Below are positions 11,901-21,408 of a stretch of 64,000 nt of DNA, one piece after another. This DNA is from Asterochloris sp. CNOR1 (taxonomy: Eukaryota; Chlorophyta; Trebouxiophyceae; Trebouxiales; Trebouxiaceae). The DNA is taken from assembly GCA_963969365.1 (NCBI GenBank), contig OZ017757.1, positions 2,604,001 through 2,668,000 of the forward strand, written 5' to 3'. Both the position numbers and the translations under genes were made by a program. The notes under the pieces were generated by a model, which was given only the letters and a program-made list of their open reading frames with translations, had not been told where the DNA came from and made no database searches. Numbering within the stretch: the first letter of the stretch is position 1; each line of letters begins with the position of its first letter.

Positions 11901-12615
11901 AGATAGGTGGCAAGCTGCCCGTTTGGCAGGCGGAAGACAGAGCTATCAAGGTCAAAGCAGGCTGCATGGCCCTGTACGTCACAGTCACTGCTGCTGGTCG
12001 TCATTGCTGGGCATCTCAGACTTCCTGGCAGGAGATACCCTAACTTCCTTTGCCCTGCAGGCCCACTATCCGGAGAGGCTGAGCATGTTGTGGATGTACG
12101 AGGCCCCCACCATCTTCTGGGGTTTGTGGCAGGTAAGCCTTGCAGCAGTCTCTTGCATCAATGCATACCGGCGCGTGCAACATGTTCAGTACCTGAATGA
12201 AGCCCTGCTGACAAAGTCCTGAGCGCTGACATTGCATTCTCCATTGCATTGCAGGTTGTGTCCCCGTTTATTGATAAGGCAAGCCTGACTGTGGCATTGC
12301 TGGATGTCAACATGTGTGTCATGGGGAGAGCATCTTGTGACACGCATTAGGTGTCCAAATGCAGGTGACACGGGAGAAAATCAAGTTTGTGTATGGCAAA
12401 GACGGCTTGGCAGAGCTTCAAGCAGCCATTGACCCAGAGGTAGGCTTTTGACATCACCGCCGCTGCCTGAGGTTGATGTGTTGTGAGCAATTTGTGTGGC
12501 ACTGCAGGTGCTTCCCAAGGAGTTTGGGGGGCAAGCTGACTTGATGCTCGTTCAGGACTATCGGAAACAGCTTTTGGCAGACCTGCAGAAGGCAAATGGT
12601 GCAGCCAAATTCTGA
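8940..12615 (+). CDS. CRAL-TRIO (Sec14-like) lipid-transfer protein
   Basis: Multi-exon plus-strand gene. Exon 1 starts at ATG 8,940 (MVQATQQVSAVPQGEK). The CRAL-TRIO N-terminal helices are in the exon ending at 9,885 (GYDDLTLLRWLRAESGSVDK, then AEKRLMAHAQWR). The lipid-binding fold follows in exons near 10,741-10,870 (IPKELGAKKAYLQGTDKQGR), 11,279-11,429 (GRTCALFDLRNLGLDCLDNS), 12,061-12,132 (HYPERLSMLWMYEAPTIFWG), 12,254-12,278 (VVSPFIDK), 12,364-12,435 (VTREKIKFVYGKDGLAEL) and 12,507-12,615 (LPKEFGGQADLML, stop TGA). The order F-D-L, YPERL, N/EAP-x-x-F, P-F-x-x-x-T-x-x-K-I and LPxEFGG is diagnostic for Sec14-type phosphoinositide/lipid exchange proteins. The intron after 12,278 begins with GC rather than GT. 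No transit peptide or membrane segment is evident, suggesting a cytosolic or peripheral protein. Confidence 0.9.
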
Positions 12616-12925
12616 AAGCCACCCTGCCTATTATTTGCCTCTGACCATTTTGAGGTGTTCTTTTGCTTTTGCAAATCTGTGGGTTCAAGGACATCGCCTG
12701 TTTTCAACTTCTTCAGCATGACATCTGTGAACACTGTGAAGGCACTGCCACTGCCGCGTGTTGCAAGCCAGTCAGCACACACAAGGTGCTGCTAGGCTAC
12801 CCAAATGCCAAGAAGCACAGGAATGCAACCTGTCAACTTAACAAGGTCGACCCCCAGATGTCTGGGCTAGGCGCACAGGCTAAAAAGCCTCTAAGTGCTG
12901 GGAATGCTCTCTGGCAGGAGTACAG

Positions 12926-12953
12926 CTTGAACCCATGTTCACATGGGTTCAAG
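12926..12953. repeat. perfect 12-bp inverted repeat with 4-nt loop
   Basis: CTTGAACCCATG, loop TTCA, then CATGGGTTCAAG. It lies about 310 bp downstream of the CRAL-TRIO stop. It could be a 3'-end hairpin or a small mobile-element relic; no U-tract follows. Confidence 0.8.
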
Positions 12954-13940
12954 AGACCTTTGTTTGCAGTTGACTGACCTTTGCTTGTACAAGTCAGTCC
13001 AGGACAAGTGTTTCCATGGGCGCCAGCGTGCCATGCTGTCACTAGCAGACCAAGCTGTAGCCCATTATGGACCCATAATACAGCCAAATGGGTGCCCAAT
13101 AGGTGTGGCACAGGCAGGCCAGGCCGTCTCCAGTGACTACAAGTGCACAGTCATACAACCAACATTGGTCCAAAGGGGCTGAGCACATGCCCACATGGCG
13201 GACAGCTAGCTGAAGGCAGCTGCAAAGATGCTCATGTGGTCCTCATTGAGGGTGCACCATGGCAAGAGCACAGGCCACACTAGTGCAGTACTGAACCCCC
13301 ACATGAGCATAGATATCCGTGCCAGTTTGGAGTGTTTGGAGCTCATCATGATGAGCATCCCACTAGAGGATCTAAAAGGATCTAGAAATCTCACTGCTGT
13401 GCTCACAGCTGCCATGCAGTATCTACCGTATGCCCCAGCAGGTTGCGCCAGATGCTCCAATGGAGAGAACTGCAGGTTGGGGGTACAGGAGACCATGGCC
13501 AGACCAGGCCAGAGAACAAGGGAAGAAGCCAGCAGCGGCAGCATGAGGATGGCAAGAATGCGGTCGCATCCCACACAGCACTTCACGTTGATCTGCTACT
13601 AGTAGGCTACACAGCTACCTACTCCAGCAAGATGTCAGATTCTGGCTGAGCACTCAGCATGGTAAGCACTGCAAAGCGGAACATGACTGTAGGTTGAGTC
13701 AAGAGTGCTCCCACCCGTCCTTGCAGGCAAAATAAGCCAACCACATCTGCTTAGTGTGGCTGATGCCGGACATGTGCAGCGTGCAGCATGCAGCCTTTTC
13801 TCTCGAGAGCTCTCAGTGCTTACAATGAATCCTTGCCCCTCGTCCTTCTGCAGGCACAAGGTGAAGGGCACTTACTTGTCATGCGCCTGCTTCTACCTCT
13901 CACCTTGACAGCATGATGTTGCCCTGAGGCATTCATAGCA

Positions 13941-13962
13941 CACACACATATATATATACACC
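13941..13962. repeat. CA/TA dinucleotide microsatellite
   Basis: A short run of CACACACACATATATATATA lies in an otherwise anonymous region. Confidence 0.85.
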
Positions 13963-15015
13963 TTTTCACTACCTCCCCAGCCTACAGGGGTCCACTGCAT
14001 GAGCCAGTCTGGGTGCCAAGGAGCCTGGCAGAGCCCCATGCTGCTATTGCTGTTACATTTTATGCTTTATGTCCTGGTGATTTGCAAGCAAAACAGACTC
14101 TTCTCATCTGAGACATAGGACGTTTAAGATAGTGCGCACGAAGAACATCTCAGATCAGAAGCTGTGCTGGTGTCAATTGGGCAAACCAAAGTAGCTACCT
14201 GGGATCTGACCGCGAGCTGACTGCTGTGTTGGTGAGGGACCTTGAGTTTGTGAGGGTGCAATGTTGGGGCCTTCCCCACAGCCTCTTTCGCAGTCACATC
14301 CCACGAACTCAGTGCTGCAGAGATGGGACGCGGTGGCCACAAAAGGTGGTCCGCTGAGGAGGAGCCCCGGCGGTTCCGCGATACGCGCCCTGTGCGCGAG
14401 CCGTTGACGCCGTCAAGGAGGCACTGAAGGTGAGGCTTCAGGAGGGGGGCGTTGTGTGGTGGCCCCACTGGCAGCTATCCAAGCCGTTGCAGCATGCCAT
14501 ACATATGTCCAGCAGCTGGGGCAGCACCACTAGCTATAGCGTCCCAGCATGCCAGGCAGCCTCAGCAGATCACAGCTGGAGCCTCTAGCCAACAGCAAGC
14601 AGCTCACTCAGTCATTGCCTGGACCACAGCAGCACATAGCTGTAGCTGCGGTCTTTGGCAGAACATTGCAGCAGCAACTGCGCTTGGCAGCCTTTCAAGG
14701 CCTGGCAGCTGGCGCAAGATCACTGGCTTGCAGAGCAGCCCTGCAAACAACAAAATCCCATAGCATGCGCGCCACACCACAGGGGTGTTGCCAATCGACA
14801 TGGCAGCCCTCAGCACTGACAAGCAGACCTCAGTCCACCAGCACTGACATGCTGAGGGCCTGCAGCGGCAGCATGGACTCACTGCCTTTCACCTGCATGC
14901 ACAGCCTCTCAGAGTAAGCTGGCAAGCTCATTGAGGAGCCTGCTGGGCAACTTTCAGACGCAGCAGTCGGTAATGGTACCACCGGTGTCATCTCGCCCTC
15001 CATTCAAGATGCAGC

Positions 15016-15452
15016 ATGACTCATGTGTTGAAGCCTTGGGGAGAATTTGGCTTCGATTCATACCTGGCTGCAGGAATGCGCGCAGTTGCGAAGGAGCGGG
15101 CTGAGGCTGAAGAGAAGGCTATCAAAGAGTCTGTGAAACATGTCAAGCGCTTCGGGCCAGATGAGGTGGGGTGGGGCCACTGCTGATGCTCAGCATGGTC
15201 TCAAGCTCGCTCAATGGCTGCCTGGAATGAGTCAGCACCTGCCAGTCAGCAGCTGCATTGAGATGGCATGCACTGCTTGTCTCAGCCTGTCGCAGGTGTG
15301 ACCCCAGCTTTTTGATATCATTGCTCTTGCTGCTGCAGCTTCTGAAAGAGATGCGCAAGGCGAAGCCCTCCACACCTCTAACTGATGTTGTGATTGAAGA
15401 GATGATCAGGTCTCACATGAAGCCGGATCCCATCCCAAACAGAAGGGCATGA
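15016..15452 (+). CDS. small two-exon protein of 87 residues, unknown function
   Basis: Exon 1 (15,016-15,165, 50 codons) starts at ATG and reads MTHVLKPWGEFGFDSYLAAG, then a charged helix (VAKERAEAEEKAIKESVKHV) ending FGPDE at a GTGGGG donor. Exon 2 (15,339-15,452, acceptor CTGCTGCAG) continues in phase with LLKEMRKAKPSTPLTDVVIE and ends PNRRA before TGA. The join FGPDE-LLKEM is phase 0 and both junctions follow consensus. The protein is highly charged with a predicted long helix and no signal peptide or membrane segment. I do not recognise the family; the compact W-G-E-F-G-F-D-x-Y start and PLTDVVIEEMI end look conserved rather than random. An upstream non-coding exon is possible. Confidence 0.6.
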
Positions 15453-17190
15453 ATATTCATTGCATTGATGAGCAAGGTGGGAATCGACATCGACTGTTCC
15501 TGCATCCGGTGATCATGCTTTTGCCCCCATCATGCTGGCGGCTGGTGGCAACAACAGAAGCCTGTCCTGCTGCCATGCAGCTTCTGAGTAAGGTTGCGGC
15601 AATGGTCCCCAGCTCCTGCAGCTGCTGCTGCCACTGCAGATATCCCGCGTCCAACCCATGAGAGAGTGTCATGTTCACCAGTGCCCCCACCTCTGGCCAG
15701 CTGGGGGCACGCTCACTCTTCTCATACACAGACTGGTGCCCTTCCGTGTCATCTGCATTTTGAACACCTCAGATTTTGCACAGGATACACTCCTGAGTCA
15801 CAGAGTCTTCTGCCAGAGTCTGCTGCACATCCATCTCAGACCGTTGAACCAAACGGGTACATGCGAAATGGCCACGGTGAAGTGTGAAGCAGACAGCTGG
15901 CGTGTTTATGTGGGGCCAACAAGCCTTTGCTGTGCATTTCTTTTAACAGTTGCATGGTGAAGTCTCTTTAGGAGACAAGATGTAATACAGATAGCTTTTT
16001 ATTGGTGCCAGCTTGCTGGAACACATTTATATGCATACTGCGGCATGAGCACAGGCAGGCCAGGCCAACCCCCGTAACAGCGCTGTCACTGCTAGCAGCC
16101 GCAACTTTAGGCCAAAGAGGCTGAGCAAATGCCCACTCATTTGCGAGGCAGCTAGCTATCTATACATGAAGGCAGCTTCAACAGCGCTTGCGTTGATGAG
16201 AATGCATCCTGGCGGGCCTGCAGCAGCTGCTAGGAGAACACGCTGGACTGAACACCCATAAGCTTGAATGTCAGGGCCGCTCTGATCCAGACGAGCACTA
16301 GCACAAAGAGCATTTAGCAGTGGCAGGAGACACATGACGTGAGCCATGTGGACCAAACAGTTGTGGTGAACATGACCAAGAAGCATGCTATTCTTGACAG
16401 GTCCTACTTAAAGCTTGAGTCTTAAGACTGCAGCATGCTGGTAATTGCGCAGTTACTGTGATGCTAAACTGCTGCATCTGAGCTCCTGTATGTTGTCAGA
16501 CAACCTGCAGGGCAGTCCATACTGTCACAAATGATCACACCGGCACATTACCGTGACATGGAGGAGGCCCAAGTGCTTTGAAGCAGAAGGCGTGCAGCAC
16601 TGCTTCGCACTAGCTTCACAATAAGTGGCAGAGGCACAAACAATCAGCCTTGCAAGGCCCACCTTAGGAGAGACATCAACTTTTGACGTGCCCGCCGGGC
16701 AAGCGACGGGACACAAGTGCCGCAGCCCTTGCCGATAGCAGCCAGCCAAGCCAGGGGACTGGCAGGCCTTGTCTGGAGCAGAGGCCTGCAGCATGCAGAT
16801 GCTCACAGCTGGACGACAGTTCGACTTCGTAGCGTCAAAGCACGACAAACAGTGTTGTGCAAAAGGGCATCAGCTGCAGCATCAAACTGGGCGCCCCTCT
16901 ACGCAGACAAAAGACAGCAAACCTCACTAAGGAGGCTTGCAGCATTTGTGCTGCTTCTTCAGCACAAGCTGGAGGCTGTGCAGGCAGTGTTTGCATAGGA
17001 ACATGGCTAAGCGATGCATGAGGGGCCAAAAGGAGGGTGGATTCCAATTGGCTCTTGCAGGCATCAGCTTTGGTGGACGGCAGGCAGGGCATGTAGCAGG
17101 TGCTGTGCACTGATGGTAGGGGGCGCACCACCAAACCTTGTGCTACAGGTGTCAGGGCGCAGGGCCAGCTGCCCTGGGTGAGAGTGCGCT
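15453..17190. other. interval without an assignable gene
   Basis: Only short overlapping frames on both strands; no domain, RNA gene or mobile element was recognised. Confidence 0.3.
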
Positions 17191-17192
17191 GT

Positions 17193-17654
17193 TCAGGATG
17201 CGAGGCAGGCTGACCTGGGTGTGTGCGTGCCAGGCTCAGGGTCTGCCTCAGCCTTGCTGGCGCTGCCTGCAGGTCCTGCAGACGCGTTGTCCTCCTCCAC
17301 AGATGTGTCGCGCGGGGTCAGCATGGGGAGGGCAGTCTCAGTGGCAGCTCCTGTTGCCGACACCAGGTCAGCGCCATCCAGAAGGGTAGTTGAGGCTGCC
17401 AGGCCTCTCCCGTACGTAGCTGGGATCAGCTGGGTGGACCCCTGCAGGAAGCAATCGAGCCCCTTCTTTACGGTGCCGACAGCGTGGGGCCCTGAAGGCC
17501 AAGGTAGCAGCAAGAGATTGGCTTGCTTGCTGCTGCAAGCAGAGGCAGCAGCAGCAGGGCGCTGACAAGCGACAGCCACAGGAGGCAGACGCAGCAGCAA
17601 GGCGCTCGAAACTGCAGCAGACGCAGGTGAGACCTGGAGGTCAAGTGATGTCAC
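17193..17654 (-). CDS. hypothetical Ala/Ser-rich frame, possible organelle-targeted exon
   Basis: An open minus-strand frame of up to 153 residues. Its N-terminal half is rich in Ala, Ser, Leu and Arg with no acidic residues (VSSALLLRLPPVAVACQRPA), as in chloroplast transit peptides. It is followed by a more ordered segment (GTVKKGLDCFLQGSTQLIPA) and an acidic C-terminus. It lies immediately 3' of the membrane-protein gene on the same strand and might start a separate gene. No family was recognised and low stop-codon density makes chance frames of this length common here. Confidence 0.25.
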   Translation of the reverse strand: MTSLDLQVSPASAAVSSALLLRLPPVAVACQRPAAAASACSSKQANLLLLPWPSGPHAVGTVKKGLDCFLQGSTQLIPATYGRGLAASTTLLDGADLVSATGAATETALPMLTPRDTSVEEDNASAGPAGSASKAEADPEPGTHTPRSACLAS

Positions 17655-17660
17655 GCCTCT

Positions 17661-20600
17661 CTAGGCTGTGTTGACCGGTTGCTCAGGTGGGGCAAGCACA
17701 AATATCAGAGGCAAGAAGGGCACAGCAAGGGGCTGGGGCCACACCGTCAGTCCTTGAGCAAACATGACCCTCGCACCTGTGAGAATGACGTCTTGCAGCT
17801 GTCCGCCATCACAATCTGCTTGGTGCCAGGTAGGCAGAACAGGAATCTGGAGGGTGGCGGTGGCAGTGGGACTGCCATCTTCAGGTTTGGCGAGCAGGCC
17901 AACATGGCAAACATCGTGTGGCAGCAGCCCGCCAGCAAGGCCCCACGCTGCAGCAGGCAGAGAAGAAAGTGTTCGCACAGGGCCCATGGTGATATCCACA
18001 GCGAGGCCTCGCCCTTTTGCCGCAGGCAATTACCACAGGGCCCATGGCAGGTTCCACGGCTGGCGTGGCAGACATCGCGCTGCCCACTTGAGACTGTCCA
18101 ACCAAGAGGGAGACATGCAAAGACCCACCATCTGCATCTATGCTTGCCCACACCGCAGGCTTCACCCATTCCTGGTGCTGACAGAACATGCCATAATGGG
18201 CAGTGTCACGAAATGCACTCCCACTTGCCAGCAGGACAGAGCGGCCGCCCACCTGAACACGAGCTGCAGCAATGCACAGGGGACGGACAGCTGGCACCTG
18301 TGCTTCACACGAGCAGCAGCGGGCTCATTTGGTTCTGGATGTTGACCTGGCCGGCAATGTCCCTCAGCCAGTGGCTCTGAGCAGTAGGTGTCAGCGACAG
18401 GACCCTGCACAGAGAGATCTGCATTGGGAGCCTCTATGCAGCGGCAGGGTCCAAGTGCAGTGCCCAGCGGGGTTATGCGCAGTGCCCGGCAAGGTGATTA
18501 TGGGGGAGCCAGTGTGTACAGGCCTCCAATCCAATGACGTGAACTGTGACTTGTGACATGGAGGAGTTCCAGTCTGGATTGGGGACTGGCGCACAGAAGC
18601 AGCCTGCAGAAATGCTCAAGCGCAGGTCGCGGCTCCTGGGTAAAAAGCAGAGCTGGCCACACAGCACAACTGAGAAAATGCATGACACAGCAGCTGAGTT
18701 GAAAGCAGGGATGGGTACCTGTTGACCACAGCATGGCGGTTTGGGTGTTTCAAGAGGCGCGTTGTCTTCTTCTGAGGCACCAAGAAGGCACCACGGCTGG
18801 CGGGGCTCTGCGTCTTGCGGCCAGCCACCTGCAGGGCAAGTAAGGGGCAGGTCATCCCACACCCAAGCCAGTAGGCGTCTCAACAAGGCTGAGTAATGTA
18901 TCGACAAGGCACATTGAGTGCAGATGCATGAGGAGCTCTGAATTGGCACACCCCGCAGGGGCAGCACCGCAGGCCCCTGCAAGCAAGCATCGCACAGACA
19001 TTCAACCAGCGCACAGACATTGACATGACGCACAAAAAAACAGCCAAAGCTGGCAACCTGCTTGAGCAGGGATTCAGGCAAACTGTCCATGGCCACAAAC
19101 CAGCAAAAAGGCAGCAAAATGCCCTGCACCAGCCTGCACAAGCCGATGGACCTCACCTGCACAGCGCTGCGGGGGTGCAGGCTTGCCTTGGGCCAAAACA
19201 GCATGCCAGGCTGGCTGCAGGTGATGTCCAGCATCTCCACTACCCAGGAGTCCAGCTGGGCTGGTAGCACAGACTGCAGCAGCACAGGCCTCTGCAGGCA
19301 AGCATTGCACTGGTAGACCAGTGCAGCACACAGACATTGACATGACGCACAAAGAAAGCAGCAACAGCTGGCAATTTGCTTGAGCAGGGATTCAAGCAAT
19401 TTGTCCATGGCCACAAAAAAGCAAGGTTGCAGCAAATGCCCTGCACCAGCCTGCACAAACGGATAGACCTCACCTGCACAGCGCTGTGCAGGCGCAGGCT
19501 TGCCTTGACAGCAGGCAGCGCCGGCGCCTGGCTGCAAGCTGTGACGGGCGCCACCAGGAGCACCGTAGAGGCCCACACTAGACCCCAGCTGGTGCAACCA
19601 ACGACCGCCAGCACAGCTTGTGCCCACCACACCTCAAAGCCGCCCACCTGCACCAGGCACAGTGGCAGCAACCGTGCAGACCCCTTTGGGGGCACCAGTG
19701 CGGTGTTTTGCAAAAGTCCAGAATGCTCCGTGTTTCTGGGATACCTGGTTCAACCAGATTGTGCCGCACAAGCAGGCAAAGAGACCTTGGGTGCAGCTTT
19801 TTCAACCAAGATCAACAGCCACATTGAAAAGCCTCTCCCTGCACACCTGTATGCGGGAGCACAGCACACGACTCGCAATGCGCACCTTGCACTTGTGGAC
19901 GCTGCAGCACAGCATGAAACATCCTGTAGGCATCTTCTGCTGCATCACGATCGGCCCGTGAGGGGCAACCACGACGGGTGCAACACCCCTGCACGCAGAC
20001 CGCAGGGCATCATGGCTCAGACTGGCTGCTCCAGCTTCCTTGCAGGGCCGAGACAAATTGACGCACAGGGCACTGGGCCTGCAGGAGCTGCCCTCAGGCT
20101 GGCGCAGTGGTCAAGGGCTGTGGCCTGGTGCAAGAGCGGCTCCATCAAATGACAGCCAGGCTCACTGCAACGGATTTGCTTGGCGTGCGTACTCGAGCAA
20201 GCATGGCTGGGGAAAAGGCACGGCAGGTGAGGCACTTGAACTATGGTACACCGAGGTGTAGCCTACCCCAGCTTGGTGAGTGCACTGCAGCCTTTCTGGC
20301 AACATCAAAGGGTGGCTCACCTCAGTACAATGGCTTCAGAGCAGCCCTGCTGGAAGGTTGTCAGGCTCAGACCAGAAGCAAGCGCTGGCTCCAGCAGTCC
20401 CACCTTCAGAGTGATGGGCATGTCAATGACGTGCTTCTGCAGCACCCAACATGGAAGTTCAGAGTGGAGAAGCCTTGGCACAGGGCACAAGACACATGCA
20501 CAAGGCAGCCTGTCTGGGCAGTCCACAGGAGCCGCATTCTCTGCAGAGGGCGGCTCTGGGCCCGGCTTATGACTGGTGGGCAAAGATTTTCTGTCGGCAA

Positions 20601-21155
20601 ACACGACAGGAATGGTATTGTAGTTGGTCGTCCACAGGGCAAGCACCTGCAGGGCTTCAAGATAAGCAGGGCTCCACCAAACAGAGCTTGCCAAAGACTT
20701 GGGGATGCGCTTGCCTGCAGGGGACACCTGCTGCAGAACCGCACCTCCTTAACCCATCCCACGTCGCAGAGCGTGGTGATGGGCCTGCAGCCCGCCACTA
20801 GCAGCAGGGTGGGTGGTGGACGGCCCCGGCGCACCAGGCTGACACAACCTGCAGCCGCTGCAGTGGCCTGCGCAGCAGTGGCATTAGTGTGGCCCCTGCC
20901 TGCACTGCTGAGCACAGCTCCTAGACCAGCTGCAGCTGCAGGAGGCTGCTTGCTGCCCGCTGCATCATCTGCGCCGCTGTCAGCTGCAGAGGCAGCAGGA
21001 GGGGCTGCAACGGTGGCTGGCAGATCCTGGGTGTCGGCTGCCAGGTGGCGGGCAGGCTCAGAGATGTCAGGTAGGGCATCTGGCGCCCCGCTGGCAGGCT
21101 CATGTTCTGACCCTGGCACGGGAGGGAAGCCACCTGCAGCAAGGTGGGGCACCTG
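17661..21155 (-). CDS. multi-pass membrane protein of unknown function
   Basis: Coding-like minus-strand exons run through this interval. An exon opening near 21,148 (VPHLAAGGFPPVPGSEHEP) is low-complexity and ends RPPPTLLLVAGCRPITTLCD. Next come an exon near 20,640-20,350 (WTTNYNTIPVVFADRKSLPT), one near 20,000-19,810 (VAPVVVAPHGPIVMQQKMPT), and membrane exons near 19,640-19,480 (AVLAVVGCTSWGLVWASTVL) and 19,262-19,165 (SWVVEMLDITCSQPGMLFWP). Later exons are near 18,850-18,740 (GAFLVPQKKTTRLLKHPNRH), 18,270-18,170 (LVFRWAAALSCWQVGVHFVT) and a C-terminal block ending at a stop at 17,661. Two adjacent exons look duplicated. I do not recognise the family. It might be continuous with the pseudokinase gene upstream, but the phases I tried (exon end near 21,410 versus start near 21,148) do not match directly, so I treat it as separate. 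Confidence 0.4.
18970..19600 (-). repeat. tandem exon-plus-intron duplication, ~310-bp unit, two copies
   Basis: The block 18,970-19,280 is repeated at 19,285-19,600. Shared landmarks are CACAGACATTGACATGACGC, GCTTGAGCAGGGATTCA, TGTCCATGGCCACAAA, TGCCCTGCACCAGCCTGCAC and CACCTGCACAGCGCTG. Each copy contains one exon with its donor (minus-strand ends KASLHPRSAVQ and KASLRLHSAVQ, both followed by GTGAGGT). Confidence 0.85.
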
Positions 21156-21408
21156 TTTATTCTCGATTGCAAAGGACAGCCATTGAGGTTGTCAGGGAGG
21201 TCGAACCTTGGGGCAGCCGCAGTGCAACACTGTTCCACTGCTGGCGCCACTGAAGGGCTCTTTTGAATGTGCACAGCACAGGGATAGCATCACTAGCCTA
21301 CAGGCTGCAGACGCTCTGTCAAGCTCCCACCTTCAGGCAGCAGTGCCTGGTGGACTGCATGGCGGCACTGCATGCAATCATTATCATTGTGGATCTGCAG
21401 CTCACCTG

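Larger units (their letters stand above)
12616..15015. other. mostly non-coding interval
   Basis: No gene could be assigned with confidence. A 126-residue minus-strand frame at 13,586-13,206 has a hydrophobic N-terminus but no recognisable family and is overlapped by an equally long plus-strand frame. A hairpin lies at 12,926-12,953 and a CA/TA microsatellite near 13,941-13,962. A short plus-strand Arg-rich frame near 14,322-14,407 is unassigned. Confidence 0.35.

Noticed and set aside
18473-19630. Minus-strand open frame of 385 residues
   Set aside because: It reads through splice donors (GTGAGGT after each SAVQ) and both copies of the tandem duplication; only parts of it are likely exons, so it was not called as one uninterrupted gene.
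20107-21186. Plus-strand open frame of 359 residues
   Set aside because: It is antisense to minus-strand exons with more protein-like composition and has no recognisable domain.
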